Of a DNA stretch of 64,000 nucleotides, positions 1 to 12,264 are shown piece by piece. The DNA is taken from assembly GCF_901933205.1 (NCBI RefSeq), contig NC_044581.1:13853501-13917500 (forward strand), written 5' to 3'. Both the position numbers and the translations under genes were made by a program. This DNA is from Camarhynchus parvulus. Its lineage: Eukaryota; Chordata; Aves; Passeriformes; Thraupidae. The notes beneath the pieces were generated by a model. It was not told the origin of the DNA. It was given only the letters and a program-made list of their open reading frames with translations, and did not search any database. How positions within the stretch are numbered: position 1 is the first letter of the stretch; each line of letters starts with the position of its first letter.

Positions 1-3000
1 TCTTGATGGATGAAGTCTAAGAGCTGTCAGTAATAATGTAAGAAAAGATGGGCAATTGCTGTTGCTTTAATATATGTGAAAGTATTTAGATGTTTATGTA
101 TGTGCTAGACTTTAGAAAGAATTTCTGCCAGAGCAGCAGTCAATAATGTACCTTGTAGGAAAGTTATTTAAGCCCTGCAAATTAATTAGTTTGCCTTTCA
201 GTGCATTATCTGCTACCTCATTCAGTTTTGTATTCTGATTACTCTGTTGGATTGTGGTTGTCCTTGATACTGAATTTAAAAAAATAATTCCTAATTATTA
301 TTTTATAGCATCAAAAAATGCTATGAATTGTCAGAATCCATTTTTGGAATAGCAAAATACTGTGAATTTGAGTTAGGATTCTAAATAGAATTCTGACTTT
401 CAGCTCAACAGGAGGAAGCTCAGTGTTAGTAAGTGAACAGTTTTTAATGGTGAGCATTTTTCAGAGTTCCAGTTCCAAAAGGAGGATTCCCAAGACATTG
501 CTGGCTTTTGTGTACCTTTTTTTTTAATGAGTAAATTGTTCATCCATTTCTAGGTTAGAAATGTAGTAATAGAGCATTTTACATTGCAGTAGAAAATGCA
601 ATTTTCCATGTCATGAGATGGAGAGCATTTGATGTGTTTAATAATGTAAAGAAAAAAAGTCATCTTGTCCAATAAATTATGTGGTCTTCCCTTAAACACT
701 GTCCCTGGCTTTGCAAGGGGGAGAAGAGGCTGGTGCTGTGCACTCATTAATTATGCAGCTAAACCTGGCAATCAGTGCTGGGGGTCTGGATGACCTTCCC
801 AAGCCATGACCCCTTCCAGGGCACAGAAAACATCTCTGGTTTGCTCTCAGTGCTCTGTGGACCTTTGAAAGTGTGAGTGTGAGTTCTTTGTGCAGTTTCC
901 CTCCTTGCACTGCTCCCAGGAGGGCATGTGGTGGTTCCTACCTGTGCAGGTCATTTGGGAAAGCACCAATGCCACCAAAAATGTCTGATTGATCCCACTG
1001 AACCCAGAGCAGGATGGCGCTGCTGTGAGACATTAGAGACATTAGAAACACACAGGTGTCACTGCTGGCACTTCTGGTCCCATTCTGCGCAGATTTTGCT
1101 GGTGCTAAATACCACCACACCTCTTGGAAGTGTCAGGTTTTCTAATCCTCTATTTCTGGTACTGAAAGTTACAGATAAAACTGAGCAGTAGCAAGTGGAC
1201 AGAAACAGCAGCAGCACCAGCAGAAAGGGATTAGCCCAGTGCCTGACTAGTCCATGCTTGTAGAGGGAGAGCAATCAACCCAAATGTCAGCATTTATTAA
1301 TGCAGTTCACATCAAAGCTGTCAGATGAGCACTACATGAGAGTCCCTGGCTTCAAAAAAGAAATATCGATTGAAATAAGCTGCAATTGGAGTTCCAACAC
1401 CCTCACTCAATACATCCCCAGCTTTGTATTCTGCAACAAAGTCTCTAAAGGCTGGCAAAGTCAGGAAAGTACTTACAGAAATGTCAAATCATGATCTTCA
1501 CCTGGTGAATACTTGTCTGTCTGATTCCTTCCATTTACTGTTAGACTTAAAGTAATAATAACTGCAAATGGAAAAGTTGCTAAAATCTCAAGCTCAGACT
1601 CATGCACATGTACAAACTACTTGTACTCACCTGTGGCTACAACACATGGATTATCATACATGTTTTGGTGGCATATATAATGCAGTACAATATTAAATTG
1701 CTGTAAAATAGTGTGATACCAAAAGCAAATTTTAGACACTGGAAAATCTTAAATGTGTAATTTTTAACATAAAGAGAAGAAGGATATTTTAAAATAAAAT
1801 GCTGGACTTTAATATGATTATGTGATACCTGCACCTTTGGCAGGGCTTTAGTGATCAAGTTACATGGCCAGCTAAGAGGGACCATGCCTCAGAAAACAAA
1901 TATTTATGTTTGAGAGGATGGAAGTTCTACAATAGCAGAAGGGTTTTAGAGCCATTGCCAGAGCACCAGCACTGCCTACACTGCTCAGCCAGTGCCTTAC
2001 TCAGCGTTTCCTCCTTTCTCATTTCTGGTTTATGTCTTGGTCTTTACAGGAACCCCAAATGTAAGTGAAGGTAAATTTAAGTATTACCTTTGCAAAGAGT
2101 GGTAACTGCTTGAAGAACAACTTTGCCAGCAATAAAGTTCCTAAATTGTGTACCCTCTTATTCTGTGTTCAGTGCCCCCTAGAACTCTCCTACAATACAT
2201 GGTGGAATTCAGTAGCTGAAATTGAAAGTCTCATGTTGTTATTTCAGGCTATTTTCCATTTAGCTTTTCATGTTTTTGCCATAACATACACAACTTTGTG
2301 ATGAAGTTTTGAGCCTTATGGTTTTAATATCTCAGGTGCTTTGATATCTGCATATTTCCATAGCAGGCAAGCATACACTGAAGTTTTATTCTGACCAGAA
2401 AAATGTGAAGCAGCAGTTTTATACATTGCAGTTGAAAAGATGGAAGGCAAAGCTCAGAGGAGCTGCCATTGAACCATTGCTGATCTTTACTGCCAGAATT
2501 CCTCAGGAAGTATTGACTAGAACTAAGTGACTGTGATGTTTTGGTTTGATTTTTGTTGTTTCTTTTTTTCTTCTTTTAATGCTGCTGATCCTGTCCAATG
2601 TTGTAGAAACTGGATAACACCCACACTGGAATATAAGGCACGTGGTAAAAAGAATTTTTTTTCCTTTTTTTGATGAGAATTGGAGAAGGTGTTGGACTTA
2701 ACTTTAGCCCTCTTCTCCGTAGGGGCGAGGGTTCTAAGTGGGTTTTGAAAAGCTCTTCTAAATGAAAAATTTCTCAAGTTTGGGTCAGTTGCCATCTAGA
2801 AGTTGCTGTCTTTTTGAAATTCTGCTATAAATTATATCTGATTTCAGAAAATGGTGGTGGCTGCCTGACAGTTCTACCATTCATGCTTCAGTTTGTGCAG
2901 AAATGTGGTCTGGCTCTATGGCAAATGCAGCTCAGTTTTAAATTAGACCTGGTCCTGAGTAAGTTGGACCACTGAGCTGCAACCATGCCATGATTCAGGC

Positions 3001-4330
3001 ATCCTTTTCAATTCTGAAAGTTTATCTTGTATTTTATTCTAGAAAAGTGGTTCCTTTATCTCCTATTTAGTAGATCCAGTCTTTGTTTTATGGATCTTCT
3101 CAAAGTTTCATGCACAGCATGTGTCTGAGAACTGCAGTAATTTCTGGTTCTCAGTCTGCATTTTACCTTTCTCTACTGTATTTCTGAAAGCAAAACAGAA
3201 GTTACTGAGTTGTTATGTTAAAATTTGTTGTTAGCTGTGTATTTTGAGGATTTCATGAGGTTGGGAAACACCCTTTTTTAGAAATAGGTCAAAAGTTGTA
3301 TAATCTGTGTTTCAAATGTTTTATTTCTTTGTTACTGGGAGTAGTCAAGGAAGTTAAAGGTTGTGCCATGTTGCCTCAGACAGAGGAGCAGTTTCTGCTG
3401 GGGTCTCACCAGTGTATTTATGCAAAATTTCTTTGGCAAAGAATTAAACTAATGGGATTTTGTGACACAAGCTTCTATGACGTTCTCTGTGTATGTATGT
3501 ATATATATATTTTTTTTTCTTTTGAAAGAAGCTATGGCTGATACACGCTTTCACAAGGGTTATCTTGGGGTGAGTTTGCAGCTTTTGTTTTGCCCAGAGA
3601 AGAACAAATGCAGTGGAATAGGTGTTTAATTCCACTCCATCTTACTGGTTTTCTCCCAGAAGATTTTGCATATAGAAAGTTTATAAAAGCAAATATGTTT
3701 TGTATCCAAATATGCATAAAATAATCAGGAGGAAAAAGTTATTAAAATGGATATTCTTAACCACAAAAGACACTGAATGTTCTGCTGCAAATGTCTCCTG
3801 TTTTGAATGATTAGGCAGAAAAGAGCTTGTTAGTGTTTTTCTTATTGCAATCTTTATATGTCAGAAAGATTCTTAAAGCAAAAAAGCAAATTATTCAGAT
3901 TAGTTCCAAATTTCTCTTTGTTAATATGTATGATATGCAGCTTGGAAGATGAATTTCAAGTTGTTTTTCTCTGAAAATGTCCAAATAATTGATATCACTG
4001 CTGTATCTTTTAATATATATTCATAACAATCACATCTTTCAGATCTGATTTTTTTTTGCTGTTTTGTTTATATCACTGGTAGCTAATCCTTACTGTGGCA
4101 TCTTATCATTCCTTCTGTGTCCCTCTGTTGCTGTGCCCAAGCAGAGGAGAACTGGGGACACTGAGTGTTGGGGAACAGTTATGTCCATCTCCAAGGTCAG
4201 TAGTTGTTTTATTTGGGCTAAAAATCTTTCATTTAGCATGTAACTGTAAATCCGATTTGGAACCAAAATGTGTAAATTATATTCAGTCTGAGTTATGCCA
4301 TCCTTAAGTGGACACAGTAAATGCATTTAA
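1..4330. other. AT-rich sequence without a supportable gene
   Basis: I see no exon, RNA gene or recognisable transposon here. Open frames are short (90 codons or fewer), lie on both strands and resemble no family I know. The stretch at about 780-1240 is somewhat richer in G and C but has no splice-bounded frame. A T/TA-rich tract at 3489-3518 is listed separately. The segment is most simply intergenic or deep intronic vertebrate DNA. Confidence 0.6.
3489..3518. repeat. Simple repeat: TATG/TA dinucleotides running into poly-T
   Basis: The tract begins with a few GTAT units, continues as about six TA dinucleotides and ends in a run of eight T. It is an ordinary compound microsatellite. There is no sign that the T run is the tail of a retroposed copy, since no element borders it. 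Confidence 0.75.
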
Positions 4331-5060
4331 GCATTAAAAGTGTTTGTAGAGCAGTGCCAGGGAGAGGGGCTGGGGCCTGGGTGAGAAATCCTTCTGTGTG
4401 CAGCCCAGCAGCAAATCAGAAACCCATGGAATCACTGCGAGTTAAATCCTCACTGTGCAATCCTAAATATGTGCCCCCTGTACTGCTTACCCTGGCATTT
4501 TCTAACCCTGGAGCACAGCACAGGATGCACCCAGCTCACCCAGAACTGCCCCAAAGCTGCCACACTCCTGTGCTGCAGAGCCAGGCCCAGCTGCAGCTCC
4601 CTGGGGACAGCCCCAGGCTGGCACTGCCCTCCTGTCCTGGCACAGCAAACCTGGGCTGCAAAGGGGACATTCACACCCTGCATGCCTGCAGATTTACTCT
4701 GTGCACTACATCTGACTCTGGGAGATGTGGTACAACGTTCTAGACGTGAGCTGAACCAGCAGAAAGTGCTTTGTAGTGGCAAAAAAAATCATTTAATTGT
4801 GAATTGTGAGATAAAGTGTGTATTGTGTGGACAGGCAGGCAGTTTATTGCAGTGGGTGAGTGTGAGGGCTGTGCTCTGGCTGGAAATACAGGAACATACC
4901 TGCCTTCATTGTCACCTATTTCCCTTCTCTGCCAAGGGTGTAGCTCTGCCCCTTTTCCCCCACAGGAGTTCTGGTGTGAGCAAGAAGAGCAGAATAATCT
5001 ATTTTTAAAAAGATCTCCTCCTTTCCATTTGCTGTTTTGGATTTGTTCAGTGAAGCCGTG
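4331..5060. other. GC-richer patch with overlapping chance ORFs, no gene
   Basis: Composition rises well above the flanks, stop codons become rare and frames of 110 to 179 codons overlap on both strands. None has a recognisable domain, and their residues (many C, P, S, H and W from CTG, CCC and TGC words) are typical of translated non-coding avian DNA. No consensus acceptor and donor pair frames them. I read this as a compositional island rather than coding sequence, although an unannotated non-coding transcript cannot be excluded. Confidence 0.5.
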
Positions 5061-8000
5061 CAGTTCATGCCAGCTGAGGGTGGAAGAATGGATTTCTCTA
5101 TTGCATGATCACAATGCCCCACTGGAAAGTCAGGTTCAAATAGAATACAGCCTCCCACAACAGGGTGAGCTGTGAATGTGAACCAGGCATGAAATCCACT
5201 ACAGTGACCACCAGTAAGGGGCTCTATCAGGCTTAAGCACTATCTAGACCCATATTTTTGGATCTGGCTTACAATACCCATTGCCCAACAGAGACTGAAG
5301 CTACTTTTTGCATTTATGATTTATTTTGATTTATGATTTTTGCTTTGTGTAAATGTAGGAAATTCAGTGGCTGAAACAAAGGCGCCCGTTGCAGAGGTTC
5401 TTCTGGGCATCTGGAATTGTTTAACACCAGGACTATACTATTACTGAACTGTTGGATTTTTTTCCTTTTTGCATCAATAGATGAGAATTACAGTGAGGAC
5501 TAAGGTCTATTTTAAATGCTTCTGTTCGACTTTCACAATTGGAGCTATCACTCAAACTGATTATATTCTTGGATGTGGCATCACATTTAATAATAAACAA
5601 CATTTTTGAGTGACAGGAAAGGTTAGGTTATCTTACATGTGGATTTAACATCACATCCACTTGTTACAAACTTTCCTTCTGACAAGCTGTAAATGAGAGT
5701 TTTATCATTGATTTATGGTAGGAAATAAAATGACGTGTGTGTTTTTCACAATTAATCTTTTATAATTTTATTGACTCATGAAAGGAAGGACTGTTTGGTT
5801 AGTAAAGTATGAGTCACTGAGTTCCTGGTTTAGCACTGTGCCAAGCTGGACCTCTATGTTAATTTGTTTTATGCTTACCAAAGCAATTAATAACAATATC
5901 TGTGCTAATCACAGACCTCTGTAGTGTCAGGGACAGCAGCAAGTGCTGCTTCAACACAAAACTGGGCTGTAATAGAAATGGCTTCAGAGTCTGAACAGAG
6001 TAATCTTAGCTCAGAGAACAGTCTGGGGGTTTGTGTATCATTCAAAAATTATAAAGTTCATTGACAAACTTAAGGGACACGGCGGCCTTGATTATGTTAA
6101 CACATAAGGACGTCAGTTGCAGTACCTCAGTGATTCTGGAGAAGAGCAGGGCAGGCACACTGCACCCCAACAAGCTCTCCTTCAGCAGGGATGAGCCATT
6201 CAAAGGAGGCACAGCCATTTTGACCCATGCTGGTTTTATGCTTTGTCACTGAATCTGGCAGAAGCCAAACATCTATTTACTGTCACCTGAGCTATTTGAA
6301 CACAGGAGTTGCTTATCTTGGAGCAGGGGAGCAGTGTGAAATGTAGCAGACAATGGCTGTAATAATGCACTGTTGTTTTCTGCACATGATCACAAACATT
6401 TAAATTCAGAGAAGCAGAATTAGTTTTGAACTCTCACTCTTGAAACTCAACCTGTTACTAAGTAATAATGCATCCCAGGACTTGTTCTTTGATCAAGACC
6501 CAGATTGTTTTAGCAAAGCTGTGTTGTTGTGCACATTCTGAAATTAAATAGATCTGCCTGAGCAGCTGAAAAGTGTTGAAGCATGAAAGAGAGGCTTTTG
6601 ACTGAACAGGCAGCAGAAAAGAGAAAATCTGAACCAGGCTGTTGGATTCTGAAATGGAGCTTGATCATAGGCATTTCAGAGGTGATTTCCTGTACTTCAC
6701 TATCTGGACATAAAAGATCTATTTATATGTAAATAGTAAAACCTGACAACTTATCTTTTCCCACTGAGTGGTTGAAAGGTGTGCAGTGCAGCAGTCAGCT
6801 GTGTATGCTTTCCATAATCTCCTGGAAAGGGGCAAGGAGGTTTTTATCATTCTGAACCTCATACCTGGAACCTGAAAAGCAATCACACATATTCCTCTCT
6901 CACCACTGTTTTCAGCTGATAGTACATGTTGCATTGCCAGATTCTGCCAGATGTATTTATTTGCTCTTTTTTATCTGGCAGAACTCCATTGGGAGTACCA
7001 GGGGTGTGTTTTCCCGGAATAAAACTGTGGGACAAAGCACCATGTCTGTGGCTCGGGTTTTAGAACTGCAGCTGTAGGCAGGGGCTGGGTACATTCTGTT
7101 AGAGGTGGAATGCAATTCACTGCCACAAATTTACCATGAATAAACTGCATGTGCTCAGTGAGATATTTGTGGTTGTGGCCCAGAGACATTGCTGGGTGAC
7201 GGTAACATCATCTGGTTTTAGCGTTCCAGCATTATCCCAGAGATCTCAAAACCTGATGGAAGTACAGATGTGTTTGATATTTACCATTTGGAGGAAGATG
7301 CATCGGTAGAATTGGTGGTGTTAAACTTAGTCATTAACTTATTCATTAAATTTACAATTCCTGTGGCTCTGAGGGGCAGGAACAACTGCAGGCACTGGGT
7401 CTCTAAGGCTGATCCTGCCAGGCTGGGGAGGGAGCAGAGTTTGCACAGAGCTTTCAGAACCTTATACTGAGTGTTGGAAGGCCAGTGAAGTATAATTCAG
7501 CTTCCAGGAGTAAATTTTAATCTATGATTTGGCAAACTAAGCTAAAGAAAATGCTAGTGCACACACCAGTTTCAGTAGGGCATGGATAAAATTTAAAAAC
7601 CATGGCAAGATTGATCTACTTTCACACTGCGATGGAATATGAGTATCAGAAAATTATCTGCTTCTTCTGGGTAGATTTAGTTCATTTATCATCTGCTCAA
7701 AAATTAGAATGCCCACATGTTACAGTGGCTTACTACTTGACAAACAGTGGCGCTGTCAGCAAGGAAACAGGAACAAAGGGGAGGGAAAAAACAATGTTCT
7801 TTGAGAGAACAACTTTCAAGAATGTTACTATTCAAAATAGAAGGAAGTTTTTAAGTCATCAAATTAAATCTGAACAGAAAGTAAGCCTATATAAAGTCTG
7901 TTATAACTTAACAAGCTCTGAAAGGAAGAGCATCTCCAAAGGTGAACTAAGGTGTCCATGGTTAGAAAAAAAGATACTGAATTCCATTTAGCCTTATCCC

Positions 8001-8330
8001 TGAGAGAGCAGGGAGACCAAAACCATAGGGAAGGGCGACAATGACCCAAATATAACAGAATGTCCTCAGTCAAAGAAGAAACTGCCCCAAAATAAAGATA
8101 TGGTATGTTCTTAACACATTGTATTTCTCGTGAAATTCTTTCAGAAAAGTCTCAATAACTGACCCTGCAAGTAATTTCCTGTCACACTGTTTGTGAGCAC
8201 TGAAACAGCTGTGCTGTATTTTGTAATCCTCTAGACAGGGGCTCTTTCCCATATATTGCCCATTTTTCCAGTCTGTATTTGGTTCTGTTATCTTTTTTTT
8301 TTTTGTTCCTTCTGAAGCTCTGACTTACAT
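5061..8330. other. AT-rich sequence without a supportable gene
   Basis: Nothing here is recognisable as an exon, an RNA gene or a transposon. The longest frame, 129 codons on the plus strand at 7602-7991, is of a length expected by chance at this base composition and matches no family I know. A 12-T run lies at 8293-8304. Confidence 0.6.
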
Positions 8331-8900
8331 TTTTTTATTTAATTTCAATGCACCAGGCACACAGAGCCTGATGCAGTTTTAATGCCTTGGTTAGTCCTGG
8401 CACGTGAGACCAGGTTATGTCTCTGTTGTGTAGGTGATGTCCATACTGTGCTAGCCCACAGTGTGTCCCTACAAGTCCCAGCTCATTCTCTAATGAGCTT
8501 TTCCCTGGCTTGCTCTGGAAGGAGCCCTGGGCATGTCCTGGGAGCTGCTCATCCCTGTTGAAAGGATGCCAAGGAGCTGCACTGGCCCAGGCAGTGACCC
8601 TGGTGGGTGAATATCTGCTGTCTGTGCTAGCTGGGCGTGTTCTCATCACAAAGCTCTCAAGCTCCTCACTCACCACTCATTTTCCTACATTCTGTCACAC
8701 AAGCAGCTGTTCAGGATCACACAGAGATTGTGCCTTAACAACCAACCCTCAGCTGGAGTCAGTCCCAGCTGATAACTGATAAAATCACATCAAGGGCTCC
8801 TGAGTCCTGTTGAGATTCATCATTGCAGCTCCTCTTGCCTGGGCTGCCCTGATACCTTTGTCAGAGGAAAACTACATGTTATTTTCAGATCTTTTGGAAT
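8331..8900. other. GC-richer patch, no gene recognised
   Basis: Base composition is more balanced than in the flanks and frames of about 90 to 113 codons occur on opposite strands over the same bases, so at most one could be real. Neither shows a domain. No CR1 or LTR ends were recognised. Confidence 0.45.
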
Positions 8901-9214
8901 GAAACATCAATTTGAGGCTTTCAGCTTTAATCCTCTCTCCATGAGAGAGTTTGGTGCCATATCTGTGTGCCCCAGATGTTCCAGGAAACCAGTTGAGTAA
9001 ATCAATAGGTCAACAAGGCAAGCTAGGAAAATAGAAAAAAGTATTACTCTTAGTGTTTTGTAAAAATCAGCCCAGTGTGGTGGAATGTTTTTCAGATCAG
9101 AAGATGTGCTCAAAGAATGAATCCTTGGGTATCACCAATGTAGGATTCCACTGAGGTTGTTCTGTAGGAGTCTTCTGATGGTTATTAAAACAGATAGAGC
9201 TCTCGGTGCTGGAC

Positions 9215-9238
9215 ATTTTATTTTATTTTATATTTTAT
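9215..9238. repeat. ATTTT pentanucleotide microsatellite
   Basis: About four and a half ATTTT units occur in tandem with one degenerate TATTTTAT unit at the end. It is a short, unremarkable simple repeat. Confidence 0.7.
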
Positions 9239-9932
9239 GGAAAAGATGAAGAGAGCTTTCTCTGTGTGTTTCTATACAACTGAATATTAAAGTCCTGCTG
9301 GGGAGTGTTCAGTCTTTAATTATTCCCTCTTCTGAGCCTGGAGATTTCAGCACTATGAGCTGTGAATTGCTGTTCTCAGCTTTGCCTTTTTCCTAATGTT
9401 GACATATTGAGATTAAGTTAATAAAGTGATGCATGATTGTTGCAATAGGAGAAACAGGAAAAATCACCCAACAGGAAGCAAAGACTGAGCAGAAATAAGG
9501 CAGGTGGAGTGAGAACAGAGTGGAAATGCAAGGTTTGGAACACTCACCTGTTCTGGTAACACAGGGCAGGGGCAGAGGAGCTGGCAGCCAGGGAACACAG
9601 GGAAAATGCACTTGGTCACCAGGGCTGCTAAGGGGTGTCACTGGTTTGTCCCAAAAGAAAATAAAACTATAGTGACCAAAAAAATTGTCTGAAGGAAGGC
9701 CAAATAGAAATACTTTGGGCTCAGCAGGAAGAAAGGTTTGCTGGCTTCCAGATAGGAACTGCAAAGGAAGATATGGAGAGGAAATAATCCTAAAATATGG
9801 GAGAATCTGGGGTGGGGGTTAAAATACCACATTGAAAAAAGGCTGTATTTAGCATTATCCTGAGTGAGCTGAATTTCAATCTTCATATCTTCAAAAGAAT
9901 TACTTTTGGTGAAATGAATTAATACATTTGAT

Positions 9933-9970
9933 CAAAATTTAATTCAAAATTTAATTCAGAAATTTAATTT
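9933..9970. repeat. Short tandem of AAAATTTAATTC units
   Basis: A 12-base unit reading approximately CAAAATTTAATT is present three times in a row, the third with one extra base. It is pure A/T apart from the linking C and G, and probably arose by replication slippage. Confidence 0.65.
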
Positions 9971-12204
9971 TGATTTTTTTTTTGTTTGTGGGAGAATCAC
10001 AGTCTCTATTATTGTTAGCTATTTTTATACTTCACTTCAGCCATCATAGAGAATTAACAACCAATTTTTGAAAAACTTAACTGGTAATTCCACTAGTGAG
10101 ACAGAAGGAGACAGGCAGATTTGAAAAATGCCAGCAAGGGAAATAGAGATTGTGTTACTTCTTCCTCAGGGAAATAGGATCTTTTCATCTTTTTTTTTTC
10201 CTGGCATGAGTAAAAGTGGAGAAATGTCAGACTCATTGACAAATCCTCCTGTGTCCCCAGGGAAATTAGCCAGCGTGGCTTTAGGCAGCAGGTAACGTCT
10301 CAGGCCAGGAGACAGAGCAATGATCAGTAATGAGCACCAGGAGCTTTTTTTGCTCTGTCTGTTGTGCTATGTGCGGCTATAACTTCACCAGAATATTTTT
10401 GTTGTTAGCAACTGATTTGCAGTGCAAAAGGCAGATCAGGAAGCTGTTTCTCCACGTCTCTCCAGGCACAGCAGCTTCCAGAGAGTGCAGTGCTGTGTGT
10501 CACCTGCTGCCATGGCCAAGAAACACCTGGGTGTCACATCAGAGCAATGTTCCCTTCAGCTGATAGCTCTTCCAGTTTAAAATTAATTTTTACAGAAAGA
10601 TAATCCATTCATTAATTTAGTTTTGAGTAATAAGGCTGGATTGCCAGAACTGATTTGATTGCATCTGGTATTTCTGAAAGGACTCTCCTTGACCAATTGG
10701 AGTAATCATGTTTTTATAGTAGAAGTGATCAGACAAAACCTAAAGACCTGAGACTAAGGAAGTCTTGATTATTGTCTGTTATCTCAAGGACAGGCTGACG
10801 GAGCACGGACTTATTTTCAGCTTTAGTACAGCAGCTGAGGTTAAAGTGACCACAAATGAAGTTGTTTTCTGTTTTTGCAGATTTAATGGATGCCTGAGAG
10901 CTTATGCAGCCCAACAGAAAATATTCTGAATTTTGTAGTACATTAACAGTCTTTCTCTGCATTTCATTGAGTCTTTAAGTAAATGGCATAACAGATTGAA
11001 ATTATAATCAGTGTTCTTTATTTTCTTGATGCTGTACAGGAATCATAACAAATGAAATTTAGTTGCATATTGGAAATAGGAAAACATTGTTGAGGTAATT
11101 TGTGTGAATGAGATTGAGCCTCTTTTATATGTATTACCTAAATCTCTGTTAGTTCTGACCTTGTCATTGTTTAAAAGTAGTGCCAAGGGGTGACTTTAAT
11201 CTCTTTGTTCATCTCTGCTGTTGTCAGTACTAATTAGTCAAAGTTAAAATAGGATCTTTCATGTGAAATAAAATATGTTGATGTATAAGCTTGTTAAGGA
11301 TATGTTGCTCCTCCTCTCAAAATCTCATCTTTCTGTTTGTGCAGTCTGACATGTAAATTAATCAGAGAGATTCAGGGCTATTTTTTCAAGTAAAGTAGAA
11401 CCATGTCACCAAGCCATCCACATTTCATTTTTATCTTGTGAACTGCTGAAGGCATGAAGAGCAAGGTTCAAATTATGATCTGTTCCTTGTTTCCTGTCTC
11501 ATTTTCCTACTTGTTGTCCTTGTTTTTGAAACACTCCCATCTGGATTTACATCTAAGGGTGACAGATGAGAGAAAATTTCAGCACACTGTGTTGTTCTGT
11601 GTGTCTGGCAGAGGCATCCCACTGTCAGTGGCATGGGCTTATTTACCCAGCCTTGTCCTCAATGTTTTCTGCAATTACTTAACTCAAAATCAAGATCCTG
11701 CCTCAAGACAGAATAGCTTCTATTAATAAATCCAGGTGAAATTTTTTAGGAATTCTAAAATGATGACAATTGTTTTTAGTCTTTTTCAAAATGCAGAAGG
11801 GTTTTAGGAATAAATAGCAATTTCTTTTCTGTAACAATGTTATATATTCTGAAGGCTTCCTTACCTTCCCTTGAGCTGCAAATTGAAAATGGATCTGTTC
11901 TAAAAAACTAAATGAAATTTACAGCCTTGAAGAAATTGAAAATATTCTGGTTTTAGGATCCAGTTTTCTCTATTTGTCACTGTACTGTGGAATGCACTAA
12001 ATTAAAGACCTGAGTATCTCTAGATGCATTGGAATTTCAGTGTGCTCCATCTGTTTGAGTATGAGTTGATACCTACTGAGGGATGAGTCCTCTCACACAT
12101 CTTGGCAGGGCAGATAAATGTGTATCAGGGATCAGCCACTGTGCATTAAATAAGTAATACAAAACCTACAGTATAGGGGTCAGGGGGGCCCACAGGGTAG
12201 AAAC

Positions 12205-12264
12205 TTATGAAAATAAACCAAGGTTTATGAAAATAAACTAACATTTATGAAAAATAATGTGAGA
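12205..12264. repeat. Three-copy 20-bp direct repeat
   Basis: The 20-base unit beginning TTATGAAAATAAAC starts at 12205, 12225 and 12245. The first two copies are nearly identical. The third diverges after about ten bases. It is a small, young slippage duplication in AT-rich sequence. Confidence 0.75.

Larger units (their letters stand above)
8901..12204. other. AT-rich sequence without a supportable gene
   Basis: The region contains short simple-sequence tracts: an ATTTT pentanucleotide tract at 9215-9238, and AAATTTAATT-type words repeated about every 12 bases at 9933-9970. No gene or transposon is visible. Open frames of up to 123 codons lie in relatively stop-poor positions and have no recognisable motif. 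Confidence 0.6.

Noticed and set aside
4321..5175. Overlapping plus-strand frames of 140, 179 and 119 codons
   Set aside because: Several frames and an opposing 110-codon frame share the same GC-rich bases. Residue composition is that of translated non-coding DNA, with no family resemblance.
7602..7991. 129-codon plus-strand frame
   Set aside because: A few frames of this length are expected by chance at this composition, and no motif is seen.
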